Origin: an uncultured Eubacterium sp.
GTDB taxonomy: Bacteria > Bacillota > Clostridia > Peptostreptococcales > Anaerovoracaceae
DNA length: 64,000 nt
Direction: 5' to 3'
NCBI GenBank assembly: GCA_937900695.1
Contig: CALCFD010000014.1
Coordinates: 1 to 64,000, forward strand
Positions 7,246 to 16,683 of the stretch are shown here, piece after piece. Position numbers and translations under genes: made by a program. Below the pieces are notes generated by a model. That model was not told the origin of the DNA, searched no databases, and worked only from the letters and a program-made list of their open reading frames with translations. The first letter of the stretch is position 1. The number at the start of each line of letters is the position of its first letter.

Positions 7246-9333
7246 TTACTTTACCTCCACTTTCTCTTTATAATCACATTCTTTATTTAAACAAACTAAT
7301 CCTTCAAATTTCTTAGTTTTTTTCTCAGTTAATAGCTCACCACATTTCGGGCATTTTTTGTTAATTGGTTTATCCCAATAAGATTGATCACATTCTGGAT
7401 AACCACTGCATCCATAAAAAATCTTTCCTTTTCTGCTTCTTTTTTCAAGAAGCTCCTTGCCACACTTTGGACATAAAACTCCTATCGGCTTTACTATAGG
7501 CTTAGTGTTTTTACATTCCGGATAACCACTGCAAGCTAAAAATTCTCCAAATTTTCCATGCTTTTTCACCATATATTTACCACATAGCTCACATTTTATA
7601 TCTGTAATTTCTTCTTTTTCTTCAATTTTTTCTATATTTTCATCAGCTATTTTTAATTCTTGCTCAAATGATCCATAAAAATCTCTTAATATCTGCTTCC
7701 AATCCATAATTGTAACACCAACCTCATCCAACTTATTTTCCATGTCAGCAGTAAAGTTAGTATCTACAATTTCCTCAAAATATTCAGACAGCATATTTAT
7801 AACTGTAAAACCAAGTTCTGTAGGATTTAAGCTCTTACTTACTTTTTTTATATATCTTCTATCTACTAAGGTTGCTACAATTGGCGCATATGTACTTGGT
7901 CTGCCTATATTTAGTTCCTCTAAAGTTTTAACCAATGAGGCTTCAGTAAATCTAGCCGGTGGCTGTGTAAAACACTGTTCACCATTAATATATTCTGCAT
8001 CAAGCACTTTTCCTACAACTAGATGTGGCAATAATTTATCCTCATCTGCATCTTGTTTATATACTCTTAAGTAACCATCAAATAATAGTTTAGATCCATT
8101 AGCTCTAAAAGTATAGTCACCATTTGTAATATCTGCAGCAACTCCCATATACTTAGAGTTTGACATCTGACTTGCTACAAATCTATTCCATATCAATTTA
8201 TATAACTTATACTGATCAGCTGTCAAAGATTCCTTTATATCATCTGGTATTAGATTTACATTTGTCGGTCTAATAGCCTCATGAGCATCTTGAGCTTCTT
8301 TACGCTTATTTGCATAAACTTTACCGCCATAATAATCTAACCCGTATCGCTCAATAATAAAATCCTTAGCTGCCATTCTCGCTTCATCTGAAATACGAAT
8401 TGAGTCTGTTCTAATATATGATACAAGACCAACAATTCCAACATTTTTAATATCAACACCTTCATATAGTTGTTGAGCTATCTGCATAGTCTTACGAGTA
8501 TTGAAGTTGATTTTATTAGCACTATCTTGCTGCAAACTACTTGTCGTATATGGGGCAGCAGGCTTTTTCTGACGCTCCTTTTCATCTATTTTAGACACTA
8601 CAAAATCATTATCAGAAAGTTCTTCAATTACTTTATCATTTTCTTGCTTATTACTAATTTTTATTTTTTTACCTTTATATAGGTTTAATTTAGCTTCAAA
8701 TTTTTTCTCACCTAAAAATCCTGAAGTTATGTTCCAATACTCTTCAGGTATAAATTTTTCTATTTCCTTTTCTCTATCACATATGATTTTAAGAGCCGCT
8801 GATTGTACTCTGCCCGCACTAAGTCCTCTCCTAACCTTACGCCATAAAAGCGGACTTATAGAATAACCCACAATTCTATCTAAAACTCTACGAGCTTGCT
8901 GTGCATCTACTAATCCCATATCAATAGCTCTTGGATGATTAACTGCATTTTTAACTGCATTTTTAGTAATTTCATTAAAAACTATACGGCAAGGTTCATT
9001 AGGATCTATTCCAAGCAAATAAGCCAAATGCCAAGATATAGCTTCTCCTTCTCTATCAGGGTCGGTAGCTAGATATACACGCTTGGCATTTTTAGCTTCT
9101 TTTTTCAATTCCTTGATAATATCTCCCTTGCCTCTTATATTAATATATTTAGGCTCAAAATCATCTTCTATATCTATCCCCATCTTGCTTTTAGGTAGGT
9201 CTCTAACATGGCCAACTGATGCTACGACCTTGTAGCTACTACCTAAAAACTTGCCAATTGTCTTAGCCTTAGATGGAGATTCCACTATTACCAAATTCTT
9301 TTTTCTTGTTTGCTTCTTCTTTGTAGTAGCCAT
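7246..9333 (-). CDS. topA: DNA topoisomerase I
   Basis: Type IA enzyme that relaxes negative supercoils. 695 residues. The Toprim domain starts with VIVESPSKAK (E18) and holds the ATDPDREGE acidic triad (89-97). The active-site tyrosine is Y306 in SYIRTDS. The C-terminus carries three zinc-finger modules: two Cys4 fingers of the CSGYPEC type and a last one, CPKCGEL to CLNKECDY. It heads the group topA-hslV-hslU conserved in Firmicutes and may be read from the yraN promoter through comM and dprA. Confidence 0.98.
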   Translation of the reverse strand: MATTKKKQTRKKNLVIVESPSKAKTIGKFLGSSYKVVASVGHVRDLPKSKMGIDIEDDFEPKYINIRGKGDIIKELKKEAKNAKRVYLATDPDREGEAISWHLAYLLGIDPNEPCRIVFNEITKNAVKNAVNHPRAIDMGLVDAQQARRVLDRIVGYSISPLLWRKVRRGLSAGRVQSAALKIICDREKEIEKFIPEEYWNITSGFLGEKKFEAKLNLYKGKKIKISNKQENDKVIEELSDNDFVVSKIDEKERQKKPAAPYTTSSLQQDSANKINFNTRKTMQIAQQLYEGVDIKNVGIVGLVSYIRTDSIRISDEARMAAKDFIIERYGLDYYGGKVYANKRKEAQDAHEAIRPTNVNLIPDDIKESLTADQYKLYKLIWNRFVASQMSNSKYMGVAADITNGDYTFRANGSKLLFDGYLRVYKQDADEDKLLPHLVVGKVLDAEYINGEQCFTQPPARFTEASLVKTLEELNIGRPSTYAPIVATLVDRRYIKKVSKSLNPTELGFTVINMLSEYFEEIVDTNFTADMENKLDEVGVTIMDWKQILRDFYGSFEQELKIADENIEKIEEKEEITDIKCELCGKYMVKKHGKFGEFLACSGYPECKNTKPIVKPIGVLCPKCGKELLEKRSRKGKIFYGCSGYPECDQSYWDKPINKKCPKCGELLTEKKTKKFEGLVCLNKECDYKEKVEVK

Positions 9334-9391
9334 TAAATTTCTCCCTTTTCACGGTTTTACTTACTAGCATAGAATTATATTCTCTTTATTG

Positions 9392-10255
9392 TTATTTTGC
9401 AACAAAAACTTTTCCAAGTGAAGTATATACTACACCTTTCATTTCTAAAATTGTAATAATTCCGTTAATATATGAAGGCTTTTTATTTAAAGCCTCACAT
9501 ATTTTTTCAACAGACAATTCTCCTCTATCTCTTATTATATTTAATATTTCTTTTTCTTCATAGCTTAAATTTATTTCCTCTAAAAATTTTTCATCACAAA
9601 CTCCTAAGTTTTGTAAAACATCATCAATTACAACTATAGGAATAGCTCCATCTGCTATCAATCTGTTAGAACCCATATTATGAATATTGTTAATATTTCC
9701 AGGAATGGCCATAACTTCCTTACCTAAGTCCATAGCTAGTTCAGCAGTTATTAATGCTCCACTATTTAAACCTGCTTCTGCTACAACTACCATTTCGGAC
9801 AAAGCAGCAATAATCCTATTTCGCTTGGGAAAAGACCACCTAGAAGGAGACATACCTGGAGGATATTCTGAAATAACAAGTCCTTCCCTTGCAATCCTAT
9901 CTTTAATCTTCCAATTTTCAGCAGGATAACACCTATCTATACCACATCCTAAAACAGCTATAGTCTTACCACAATCCTTTAAAGCTCCTTCATGAGCATA
10001 AGTATCAATCCCTCGTGCCATACCACTTACTACTGTAATACCACATCTACTTATTTTTTCACCGACCATTAAAGAAGCCCATTTTCCATAAGAACTTATT
10101 TTTCTTGAACCTACAACAGCAACCTTTCTTTTATTTAAAAATTCAAGATTCCCAAGACAATAAAGTTTTTGTGGAACCTCCTTAAGTTTCAATAATTCTT
10201 TAGGGAATATCTCATCTTCAGGCGTTATAATCGTGTATATTCCTATTTTTTCCAT
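9392..10255 (-). CDS. dprA: DNA-processing protein DprA
   Basis: Loads RecA onto incoming single-stranded DNA in natural transformation. 287 residues, a compact form without the N-terminal SAM domain. The Rossmann-like DprA fold is clear: VAVVGSRK (about 46-53), GMARGID, GCGID and the SEYPPG / FPKRNRIIA stretch. A C-terminal winged-helix domain (about 225-285) follows. It starts three bases after comM stops, so both are probably made together. With comM this is a competence-related pair, but no DNA-uptake genes are in the window. Confidence 0.96.
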   Translation of the reverse strand: MEKIGIYTIITPEDEIFPKELLKLKEVPQKLYCLGNLEFLNKRKVAVVGSRKISSYGKWASLMVGEKISRCGITVVSGMARGIDTYAHEGALKDCGKTIAVLGCGIDRCYPAENWKIKDRIAREGLVISEYPPGMSPSRWSFPKRNRIIAALSEMVVVAEAGLNSGALITAELAMDLGKEVMAIPGNINNIHNMGSNRLIADGAIPIVVIDDVLQNLGVCDEKFLEEINLSYEEKEILNIIRDRGELSVEKICEALNKKPSYINGIITILEMKGVVYTSLGKVFVAK

Positions 10256-10258
10256 AAT

Positions 10259-11764
10259 TTAACCTCTCATGTTTCTATACTGCAAAGCTTCTGCAATATG
10301 AGTAACTTTTATATCTTTTGAATTGTCAAGATCTGCAATAGTTCTGCTCACTTTGATTACTTTTCTATAACCTCTCATAGATAAATTCAATGTCTTATAT
10401 GCATTTTCAAGAAGTGTTCTCTCAGCATCACCTAATCTACAATATATTTTATAATCTTTAGATTCCATTTGACTATTTAAATTAATTTTTCTGTTTTCAA
10501 AACGCTTCTTTTGTATTTTTCTAGCATTTATAACCTGTAGTTTCATCTGTTTAGTATCAATAACACCTTCACTTTTATCTATCAACTTATAATTTATAGG
10601 ATTCATCTGAGCAAATAAATCTATCCTATCAATAAGAGGTGTTTTAAACTTTTCATTAAAAGAATTAATTTGAGCAGGCGTACATATACACTCATGATTT
10701 TCATCTCCGAAATAGCCACACTTGCAAGGGTTAGTAGCTAAAAGTAGTATAAAGTCAGCCGGAAAAATCACACTTTCTCTCTTCCTGATAACATTTATAT
10801 ACCCATCATCTAAAAGCTGTCTTAACCCTTCTAATATTTTCATATCAAATGTAGTAAATTCATCTAAAAATAACACTCCTCTATGGGCTAGCGAAACTTC
10901 ACCTGGTTTTGGTATAAATCCGCCGCCAAACATTCCTGCAGAAGTAGTATTGTTATAAGGATTTCTAAATGGTCTTATATTAATAAATCTTGAATTCTTA
11001 TTTAGTAGGCCTGCTACACTATAAATCTTAGTAAGTTGTATTTGCTCCTCATAATCTAATGGTGGCAAAATACTCTTAAATCTTTTAGCCATCATAGTTT
11101 TGCCAGTCCCCGGGGGTCCTATCATCATAAGATTGTGCCCACCAGCTGCTGCAATAACCATAATTCTTTTAACAACCTCTTGTCCATAAACTTGAGAAAA
11201 ATCAATTTCTTCATTATCTGTTACTGATTCTATAGTTTTACATTTATCATGATTTACTCCCGCCAATATAGATATAACATCACTTAAAGATTTAACCGAA
11301 TAAACATTACTCTTCTTTAATAAGGCTCCCTCAAATTCATTTTCTTTTGGTATGATTATGTTTTCTATTCCATGTTCTTCAGCTGCAATTATAAGTGGTA
11401 GTAATCCAACTACACCATTTATATTACCTTCTAAAGTAAGTTCACCAAAAAAAGCATATTTTTTCCAGTTAAAACTAACTCCTTGATTTGATGCTCCTAG
11501 TATTGCCATAGCCATAGGTAAATCATAGTGACTACCACATTTTCTCTTATCTGCTGGAGATAGATTTACAGTAATCCTACACTGTGGTAGTTTATATCCG
11601 CTATTTACAAGTGCTGCTCTTATTCTTTGATTTGATTCCTTTATTATAGTATCTGTTAATCCTACTATGTTAAAAGTAGGAATTCCTCTACTTAAATCAG
11701 CTTCAACTAATATAGTTTCAGCATCTATACCATTTAAAGTGCTAGTATATGTTTTAAATATCAT
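10259..11764 (-). CDS. comM: YifB/ComM family Mg-chelatase-like AAA ATPase
   Basis: Homologue of ComM, the hexameric helicase that promotes branch migration in transformation. 501 residues. The N-terminal Lon-protease-like domain (1-170, with NLSPADKRK) is followed by the AAA module: Walker A GPPGTGKT at 216-223, Walker B VLFLDEF, and a CxC...CxC cysteine patch (CKCGYFGDENHECICTP) near 345-361. The C-terminal Mg-chelatase domain ends with SMRGYRKVIKVSRTIADL. It sits between yraN and dprA, a common Firmicute order. Confidence 0.96.
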   Translation of the reverse strand: MIFKTYTSTLNGIDAETILVEADLSRGIPTFNIVGLTDTIIKESNQRIRAALVNSGYKLPQCRITVNLSPADKRKCGSHYDLPMAMAILGASNQGVSFNWKKYAFFGELTLEGNINGVVGLLPLIIAAEEHGIENIIIPKENEFEGALLKKSNVYSVKSLSDVISILAGVNHDKCKTIESVTDNEEIDFSQVYGQEVVKRIMVIAAAGGHNLMMIGPPGTGKTMMAKRFKSILPPLDYEEQIQLTKIYSVAGLLNKNSRFINIRPFRNPYNNTTSAGMFGGGFIPKPGEVSLAHRGVLFLDEFTTFDMKILEGLRQLLDDGYINVIRKRESVIFPADFILLLATNPCKCGYFGDENHECICTPAQINSFNEKFKTPLIDRIDLFAQMNPINYKLIDKSEGVIDTKQMKLQVINARKIQKKRFENRKINLNSQMESKDYKIYCRLGDAERTLLENAYKTLNLSMRGYRKVIKVSRTIADLDNSKDIKVTHIAEALQYRNMRG

Positions 11765-11775
11765 ATGTCCCTCCC

Positions 11776-12105
11776 TTAAAAAGCATTTTCAATGTGGTTA
11801 CAGTAAACTTCTATAACATCAAAGCCAACATCGTAATTAGTTACTTTTTCCCACATCATATATACAGCTGCAGCCTTTCTAATATGTTCTATTTTATTTT
11901 TATCTATAGCTTCTCTAGGCAATCCAAATTGATCAGTAGTCCTAAATTTAACCTCAAAAAATACAATTCTATTATTTTTCTTAGCAATTATATCTATTTC
12001 TCCAATTCGACAACTAAAGTTTTGTGCAACTATTTCATAACCATTCAATTTTAAGTACTCAGCTGCCATCTTTTCGCCAAATCTTCCAAGTTCCTTTGTG
12101 TTCAT
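11776..12105 (-). CDS. yraN: YraN family (UPF0102) endonuclease-like protein
   Basis: 109-residue member of UPF0102, a small restriction-endonuclease-like fold (GxxGE at the N-terminus, then the IGEIDIIAKKN...VFFEVKFR motif resembling the D...ExK nuclease core). Biochemical role is not established for most members. I start at the ATG 12103-12105 because an AAGGAGGG site precedes it; an in-frame ATG at 12126 has none. First gene of the comM-dprA-topA string, with its own promoter. Confidence 0.9.
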   Translation of the reverse strand: MNTKELGRFGEKMAAEYLKLNGYEIVAQNFSCRIGEIDIIAKKNNRIVFFEVKFRTTDQFGLPREAIDKNKIEHIRKAAAVYMMWEKVTNYDVGFDVIEVYCNHIENAF

Positions 12106-12137
12106 AATGTCGCCCTCCTTTTCCATATTTTTACATT

Positions 12138-12166
12138 ATTTTATATTATTTTCCATTTATAGTCAA
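12138..12166 (-). promoter_or_regulatory. Promoter of the yraN-comM-dprA string
   Basis: On the minus strand: TTGACT (12161-12166), 17-base spacer, TAAAAT (12138-12143), about 30 bases before the yraN start and just after the terminator of the preceding operon. Confidence 0.75.
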
Positions 12167-12170
12167 TTGT

Positions 12171-12203
12171 AAAAAAAATAATCCCCACTTTTGGGAATTA
12201 TTT
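12171..12203 (-). terminator. Terminator of the MBL-HAD operon
   Basis: 11-bp stem (12176-12186, 12193-12203) with one G-U pair on the minus strand and a following T-run (12171-12178). Confidence 0.8.
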
Positions 12204-12216
12204 TATGTAAAATCTT

Positions 12217-13044
12217 TTAATTTTTCAAAACTAAATCTTCAATAGCCTTTGCAACTCCATCTTTGTCATTACTATCAGTAAAATAGTTTGCCACATCCTT
12301 TATTTCATCAGCTGCATTTGCTACTGCAACAGCTGTACCAGCTAACATAAGCATAGCCTTATCATTAGGACTATCTCCACAGCACATTATCGCATCTTTT
12401 TGAACATCTAAAAAATCAGCTAAATGCTGCAATGCAGAGGCCTTACTTGTATTTCCGCCTCCAATTTCGAGATTATCTGGCATAGAAGATGTAATCGTAA
12501 CATTTTTAAGTTTTATTAAATCATTATAAGTATCCTTTTTATCTTTATTATTTTCAAAGAAAATATTTATATTTTCTATTTTATCATTATTCATCAAAAT
12601 AAAATTATAAATATCATCTACTGGTTTTCTAGTAGTCAAAACATATTCTTTTGCTCTAAAAGATTTAATACCATCTCTTATAGCTTCAAATTCACTTTTT
12701 TGAATATACGCTTGACCATCTGTAAACACCTCTATCATATTGCCTTTTTCTTTTAGATAGTCACAAACACTTAAAACAGCTTTACTATCTATACAGTTAC
12801 TATATATAAGCTTTCCAGTTGCAAGAATTCTTACCTCTGCACCATTAGAATTTACTGTATACTCTAATCCTTTAATATCATAAACATCTTTAGGCATGCT
12901 ATAAAAACTTCTTCCAGTAGCTATGATAACATGAACACCCATTTTTGCAGCTGCCTCTAAAGCTTCTTTCGTTCTCTTAGAAATATGTCCTTTATTATTC
13001 AATGTTGTTTTATCTAAGTCTAAGCCTATTAATTTTATCTTCAT
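12217..13044 (-). CDS. Cof-type HAD-superfamily phosphatase
   Basis: 275-residue cytosolic hydrolase of the Cof/YidA group (HAD class IIB), probably acting on sugar phosphates or related small phosphoesters. Motif I is DLDKTT at residues 8-13 with the nucleophilic Asp8, and the C-terminal metal motif is GDSPNDKAML. The cap between them (about 80-190) is the typical alpha/beta type. It begins right after the stop of the MBL hydrolase gene, with its ribosome site inside that gene, so the pair is an operon. The substrate cannot be predicted. Confidence 0.92.
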   Translation of the reverse strand: MKIKLIGLDLDKTTLNNKGHISKRTKEALEAAAKMGVHVIIATGRSFYSMPKDVYDIKGLEYTVNSNGAEVRILATGKLIYSNCIDSKAVLSVCDYLKEKGNMIEVFTDGQAYIQKSEFEAIRDGIKSFRAKEYVLTTRKPVDDIYNFILMNNDKIENINIFFENNKDKKDTYNDLIKLKNVTITSSMPDNLEIGGGNTSKASALQHLADFLDVQKDAIMCCGDSPNDKAMLMLAGTAVAVANAADEIKDVANYFTDSNDKDGVAKAIEDLVLKN

Positions 13045-13662
13045 TTATTTCACCATCGCTAATGCTTCCTTATATTCTTCATTAAACTCTTTAACAAAGC
13101 TCATAGGTGCACTCTCACCATGTCCAGGATAAATAATTAAATCTTTAGGCCACTTATCAACAACATTTGCACAACTTTTCGCCATTTCCTCAGGACTTCC
13201 GTCATCTAAACTAGTTAAACCTATTTCATTACTAAATACAGTATCACCAGTAAAAACAACCTTACTATTTTTAGCTAAAATACACACTCCACCCTTTGTA
13301 TGTCCTGGTGTGTTTATACATAACAAGTCTTCATCTACTAATCTAAACACGTGCATATCTTCAAATATATCTAAAAGATTAGAATCATCCTTTAGAGTCT
13401 CACATGCCTTGTCAAAATCTCTTACATTTATATTCATTCTAATATCAAACTCTTTGGCGATTTTAGGGCCAGCAGTGATATGGTCATAATGATGATGAGT
13501 AAATATAATCCCTAACGGATTTAGTTTGTTTTCTTTAACATAATTTATATATTCATTTGCATTATATCCTGTATCTATAAGGTAACAATCCTTGCTACCA
13601 GCTTTGTGAATTACATATCCATTTTCAGCAAGGCTTCCGCCTACAAATCTTTTTATAATCAT
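13045..13662 (-). CDS. MBL-fold metallo-hydrolase (GloB-like)
   Basis: 205 residues of metallo-beta-lactamase fold with the full metal set: HHHYDH (near 57-62), GHTKGG, the bridging Asp in GDTVF and the last His in PGHGES. Such short GloB/YcbL-like proteins are often thiolesterases of the glyoxalase II type, but the substrate is not fixed by sequence. First gene of a two-gene operon with the HAD phosphatase; a GGAGGAAG site precedes the ATG. Confidence 0.9.
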   Translation of the reverse strand: MIIKRFVGGSLAENGYVIHKAGSKDCYLIDTGYNANEYINYVKENKLNPLGIIFTHHHYDHITAGPKIAKEFDIRMNINVRDFDKACETLKDDSNLLDIFEDMHVFRLVDEDLLCINTPGHTKGGVCILAKNSKVVFTGDTVFSNEIGLTSLDDGSPEEMAKSCANVVDKWPKDLIIYPGHGESAPMSFVKEFNEEYKEALAMVK

Positions 13663-13692
13663 ATTTTTTCTTCCTCCTTCTTTTCCATATTC

Positions 13693-13722
13693 ATTATACC
13701 CAAAAGTAACATTTCAATGCAA
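13693..13722 (-). promoter_or_regulatory. Promoter of the MBL-HAD operon
   Basis: On the minus strand: TTGCAT (13717-13722), 18-base spacer, TATAAT (13693-13698). Confidence 0.65.
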
Positions 13723-13777
13723 ATAAATTGTAAATTTATAAATTCTCTCATTCTTATATGCATTTATGAAATATATA

Positions 13778-13805
13778 TTGAAATTTAATGCAATAGTGTT
13801 AAAAT
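13778..13805 (+). promoter_or_regulatory. Candidate trkA promoter
   Basis: TTGAAA (13778-13783), 16-base spacer, TAAAAT (13800-13805), about 48 bases before trkA. Confidence 0.5.
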
Positions 13806-13852
13806 TAACTATGAATGACATTATTTTATATTGTTTATAGAAAGGTAATATA

Positions 13853-15196
13853 ATGAATATAGCAATTGTTGGAGCAGGCAAATTAGGAAAAAAATTAGCT
13901 TATGCTCTTTTAAGTGGTAACCATTCAGTAACAGTTATTGATAAAAATGAACAAAATCTTCAGAAGCTAGCTCTTCAAATGGATATTATGACTGTAGCTG
14001 CCGATGGTAAAGAAGTTTCTGTTTTAAAAGAAATTCACATTTCAACGTATGATTATCTAATAGCTACAACGTCTAACGATGAGCTAAATATAACTATTGC
14101 AGCATTTGCAAAAAAACTTGGATGTAAATGTGTTCTTGCAAGAGTTAGAGATCCAGAACATATGGGTCAGTTTGATTTTATAAGAGATACTATGCATATA
14201 GACCACCTTATTAATCCAGATATGGCCATTTCTAACGAGATATATAAATTCTTAGTTGAAAAATATACACTAAGTAATGGTATTTTTTCATCAGGCAAAA
14301 TTTCTTTAATAGAATTCCACGCTAAAAATCTACCTCAATTAATGGGCTTATCTCTCCATGATATAAATAACGTGCTACCTGGTATGCTTGTAGTTGCCAT
14401 ATCAAGAAACGGTAAAGTTATCATTCCACACGGTGATGATATAATAATGGAACATGATTCTCTTTATGTAATCGGAGCAAATGAGCCTATTACTAAACTT
14501 AATAGTAAAGTTCACGAAATAGGTACATATACAAATCTACAAAAAGTTATGATTATAGGTGGTGGTAAAACAGGCCTGTATCTTGCAAAACGTCTATCTA
14601 ACTTTGGTATAGCTGTAAAAATTATTGAACGTGACCTTGCAAGATGCCATTATCTTGCTGAAAAGCTTGAAAACGTTATGATTTTACATGGTGATGGCAC
14701 AGACAGACAACTACTTGAAGAAGAAAATATACAAGACATGGATGGTTTTGTAACTGCAACAGGCTATGATGAAGATAATCTTTTATTAGCTCTTATGGCC
14801 AAAGAATATAAGATTGCAGATGTTATTGCAAAAGTTAGTCGTGGCATTTATACGGAATTAGTTTCAAATCTAGGTGTAGATATGGCTCTAAATCCTCTCG
14901 ATATTGTAACAAGTAATATCGCTAAAATGATTCAAGGAAAGAAAAAGATTATTTCAAATCAACTTGTACAAGGTCAAGCTGAAATCACTGAGCTTATCGC
15001 AAGCCACAATATGAAAATTGCTAATAAACCACTTAAAAATATAGATTTACCTAAGGGGGTTATTATTGGTGCAATTCATAGAGGTTCAGAAGTTATTATA
15101 CCTAATGGTGATACAGTTATAAACGAAGGCGACCGAGTTTTAATCTTTTCACTTCTTACTGCTATGCCAGAAATGGCAGTATATACACGTCATTAG
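13853..15196 (+). CDS. trkA: Trk K+ transport regulatory subunit TrkA
   Basis: Cytosolic nucleotide-binding gating ring of the Trk potassium uptake system. 447 residues made of two RCK units in tandem: each has a Rossmann NAD/ATP site (GAGKLG at 7-12; GGGKTG near 232) and a C-terminal RCK_C lobe (about 135-215 and 365-445). This is the double-RCK TrkA, not the single-RCK KtrA. It leads an operon with two trkH genes: 17 bases to the first, and 9 more between the two. The start has an AAAGG site. Only one TrkA serves two membrane subunits here. Confidence 0.96.
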   Translation: MNIAIVGAGKLGKKLAYALLSGNHSVTVIDKNEQNLQKLALQMDIMTVAADGKEVSVLKEIHISTYDYLIATTSNDELNITIAAFAKKLGCKCVLARVRDPEHMGQFDFIRDTMHIDHLINPDMAISNEIYKFLVEKYTLSNGIFSSGKISLIEFHAKNLPQLMGLSLHDINNVLPGMLVVAISRNGKVIIPHGDDIIMEHDSLYVIGANEPITKLNSKVHEIGTYTNLQKVMIIGGGKTGLYLAKRLSNFGIAVKIIERDLARCHYLAEKLENVMILHGDGTDRQLLEEENIQDMDGFVTATGYDEDNLLLALMAKEYKIADVIAKVSRGIYTELVSNLGVDMALNPLDIVTSNIAKMIQGKKKIISNQLVQGQAEITELIASHNMKIANKPLKNIDLPKGVIIGAIHRGSEVIIPNGDTVINEGDRVLIFSLLTAMPEMAVYTRH

Positions 15197-15213
15197 AGAG
15201 GGTACATATAGAC

Positions 15214-16674
15214 ATGGATATTAATTATAGAATCTCCACTAAAATATTTGGTGCAATCCTATGTGTTTTAGGACTAGCTATGCTACTTCCTGTAGGTGTA
15301 GGGATTTTTTATCGAGAATATGAAAGCGTAAAAGCTTTTACCAAAGTATTAATACCCGCCATAGTTATAGGAACTGTTTTGATAAAAACTATGGACTCAA
15401 ATAAGAGAAGCTTAAAAATGAGAGATGGCTGTTTTATAGTATCTATTTCTTGGATTTTATGCGGACTTGTAGGCTGTTTGCCTTTTTTTATCTCAGGAAA
15501 TATACCTAATTTTATCGATGCCTTTTTCGAAACATGCTCTGGATTTAGCACTACTGGCTCAACAATTTTAACCGATATTGAAGCATTGCCTAAGGCAATG
15601 CTATTTTGGCGTTCTTTTACTCACTGGTTAGGTGGAATGGGTATTTTAGTCTTTACAATAGCTTTGCTTCCAGCCATAGGAGTCGAAGGGCAGCAAATTG
15701 CCGCTGCAGAAGTTCCAGGTCCTACATTGTCTAAAATAGTACCTAAACTATCAGACACTGCTAGATATTTGTACATACTTTACTTAGTTATGACTCTAGT
15801 AGAAACTGTACTACTTATGTTTGGTGGACTTGACTTGTTTGATGCACTTTGCCATTCATTTTCTTCCTTAGGAACAGGAGGATTTTCAAACTATAATGCC
15901 AGTATAGCTCATTTTGATAGCATTTACGTTGAAATAGTTATAATGATATTTATGTTCCTTGCAGGTATGAACTTTAACTTATTCTTCGTATTTTATAAAA
16001 ATGGTTTCAAATCATTTTATAAAGATGGCGAATGGAAGCTTTATGTCTACATAATAGGCATGAGTACCCTACTTATAACTTTAGTTCTTTATTTTACAAA
16101 CAACTATTCTCTTGGAGAATCCTTAAGATATGCTTCATTCCAAGATATTTCGATTATTACTACAACTGGGTTTGCTACAGCAGATTATACACTTTGGCCA
16201 ACTTTTTGCCAATTGATACTATTCTTATTATTATATTGTGGTGGTTGTTCATCTTCAACTGGCGGCGGTATAAAAGTTGTAAGAGTTTTAGTACTTCTAA
16301 AACTTGTAAAAAGATCAATAGCAATAAGGCTTCATCCTCGTGCTGTAGTTCAAGTAAAAGTTAATAATCAATTGCTTACAAGAGATACAGTATCAAACAT
16401 TGCAAACTTTTTATTTTTATACTTAGCACTAGGTATGTTTGGAGCTTTCATAGTATCTTTTGATGGATATGACTTTGTTACTAGTATAAGTGCCTCTTTT
16501 ACTTGTCTTGGTAATACTGGTCCAGGCTTTTGTGCTATCGGCCCTGCAGAAAACTTCACTATTTTTTCTGATTTTACCAAACTGGTACTTTCATTTATAA
16601 TGATTGCAGGACGTCTAGAGTTATTTACTTTATTGATGCTATTTACTAAGAGATTTTGGAATCCATTCCATTAA
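15214..16674 (+). CDS. trkH: Trk K+ transport membrane subunit TrkH
   Basis: Polytopic inner-membrane K+ channel subunit, 486 residues, four membrane-pore-membrane repeats. By hand alignment each pore loop keeps the filter glycine: G115 in STTGST, G222 in GTGGFS, G319 in TTTGFA and G436 in NTGPGF. The intramembrane gating segment GGCSSSTGGGIK is intact near 343-354. It forms an operon with trkA upstream and a second TrkH-like gene downstream. Expected role: high-capacity K+ uptake gated by TrkA. Confidence 0.95.
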   Translation: MDINYRISTKIFGAILCVLGLAMLLPVGVGIFYREYESVKAFTKVLIPAIVIGTVLIKTMDSNKRSLKMRDGCFIVSISWILCGLVGCLPFFISGNIPNFIDAFFETCSGFSTTGSTILTDIEALPKAMLFWRSFTHWLGGMGILVFTIALLPAIGVEGQQIAAAEVPGPTLSKIVPKLSDTARYLYILYLVMTLVETVLLMFGGLDLFDALCHSFSSLGTGGFSNYNASIAHFDSIYVEIVIMIFMFLAGMNFNLFFVFYKNGFKSFYKDGEWKLYVYIIGMSTLLITLVLYFTNNYSLGESLRYASFQDISIITTTGFATADYTLWPTFCQLILFLLLYCGGCSSSTGGGIKVVRVLVLLKLVKRSIAIRLHPRAVVQVKVNNQLLTRDTVSNIANFLFLYLALGMFGAFIVSFDGYDFVTSISASFTCLGNTGPGFCAIGPAENFTIFSDFTKLVLSFIMIAGRLELFTLLMLFTKRFWNPFH

Positions 16675-16683
16675 GGAGAAATT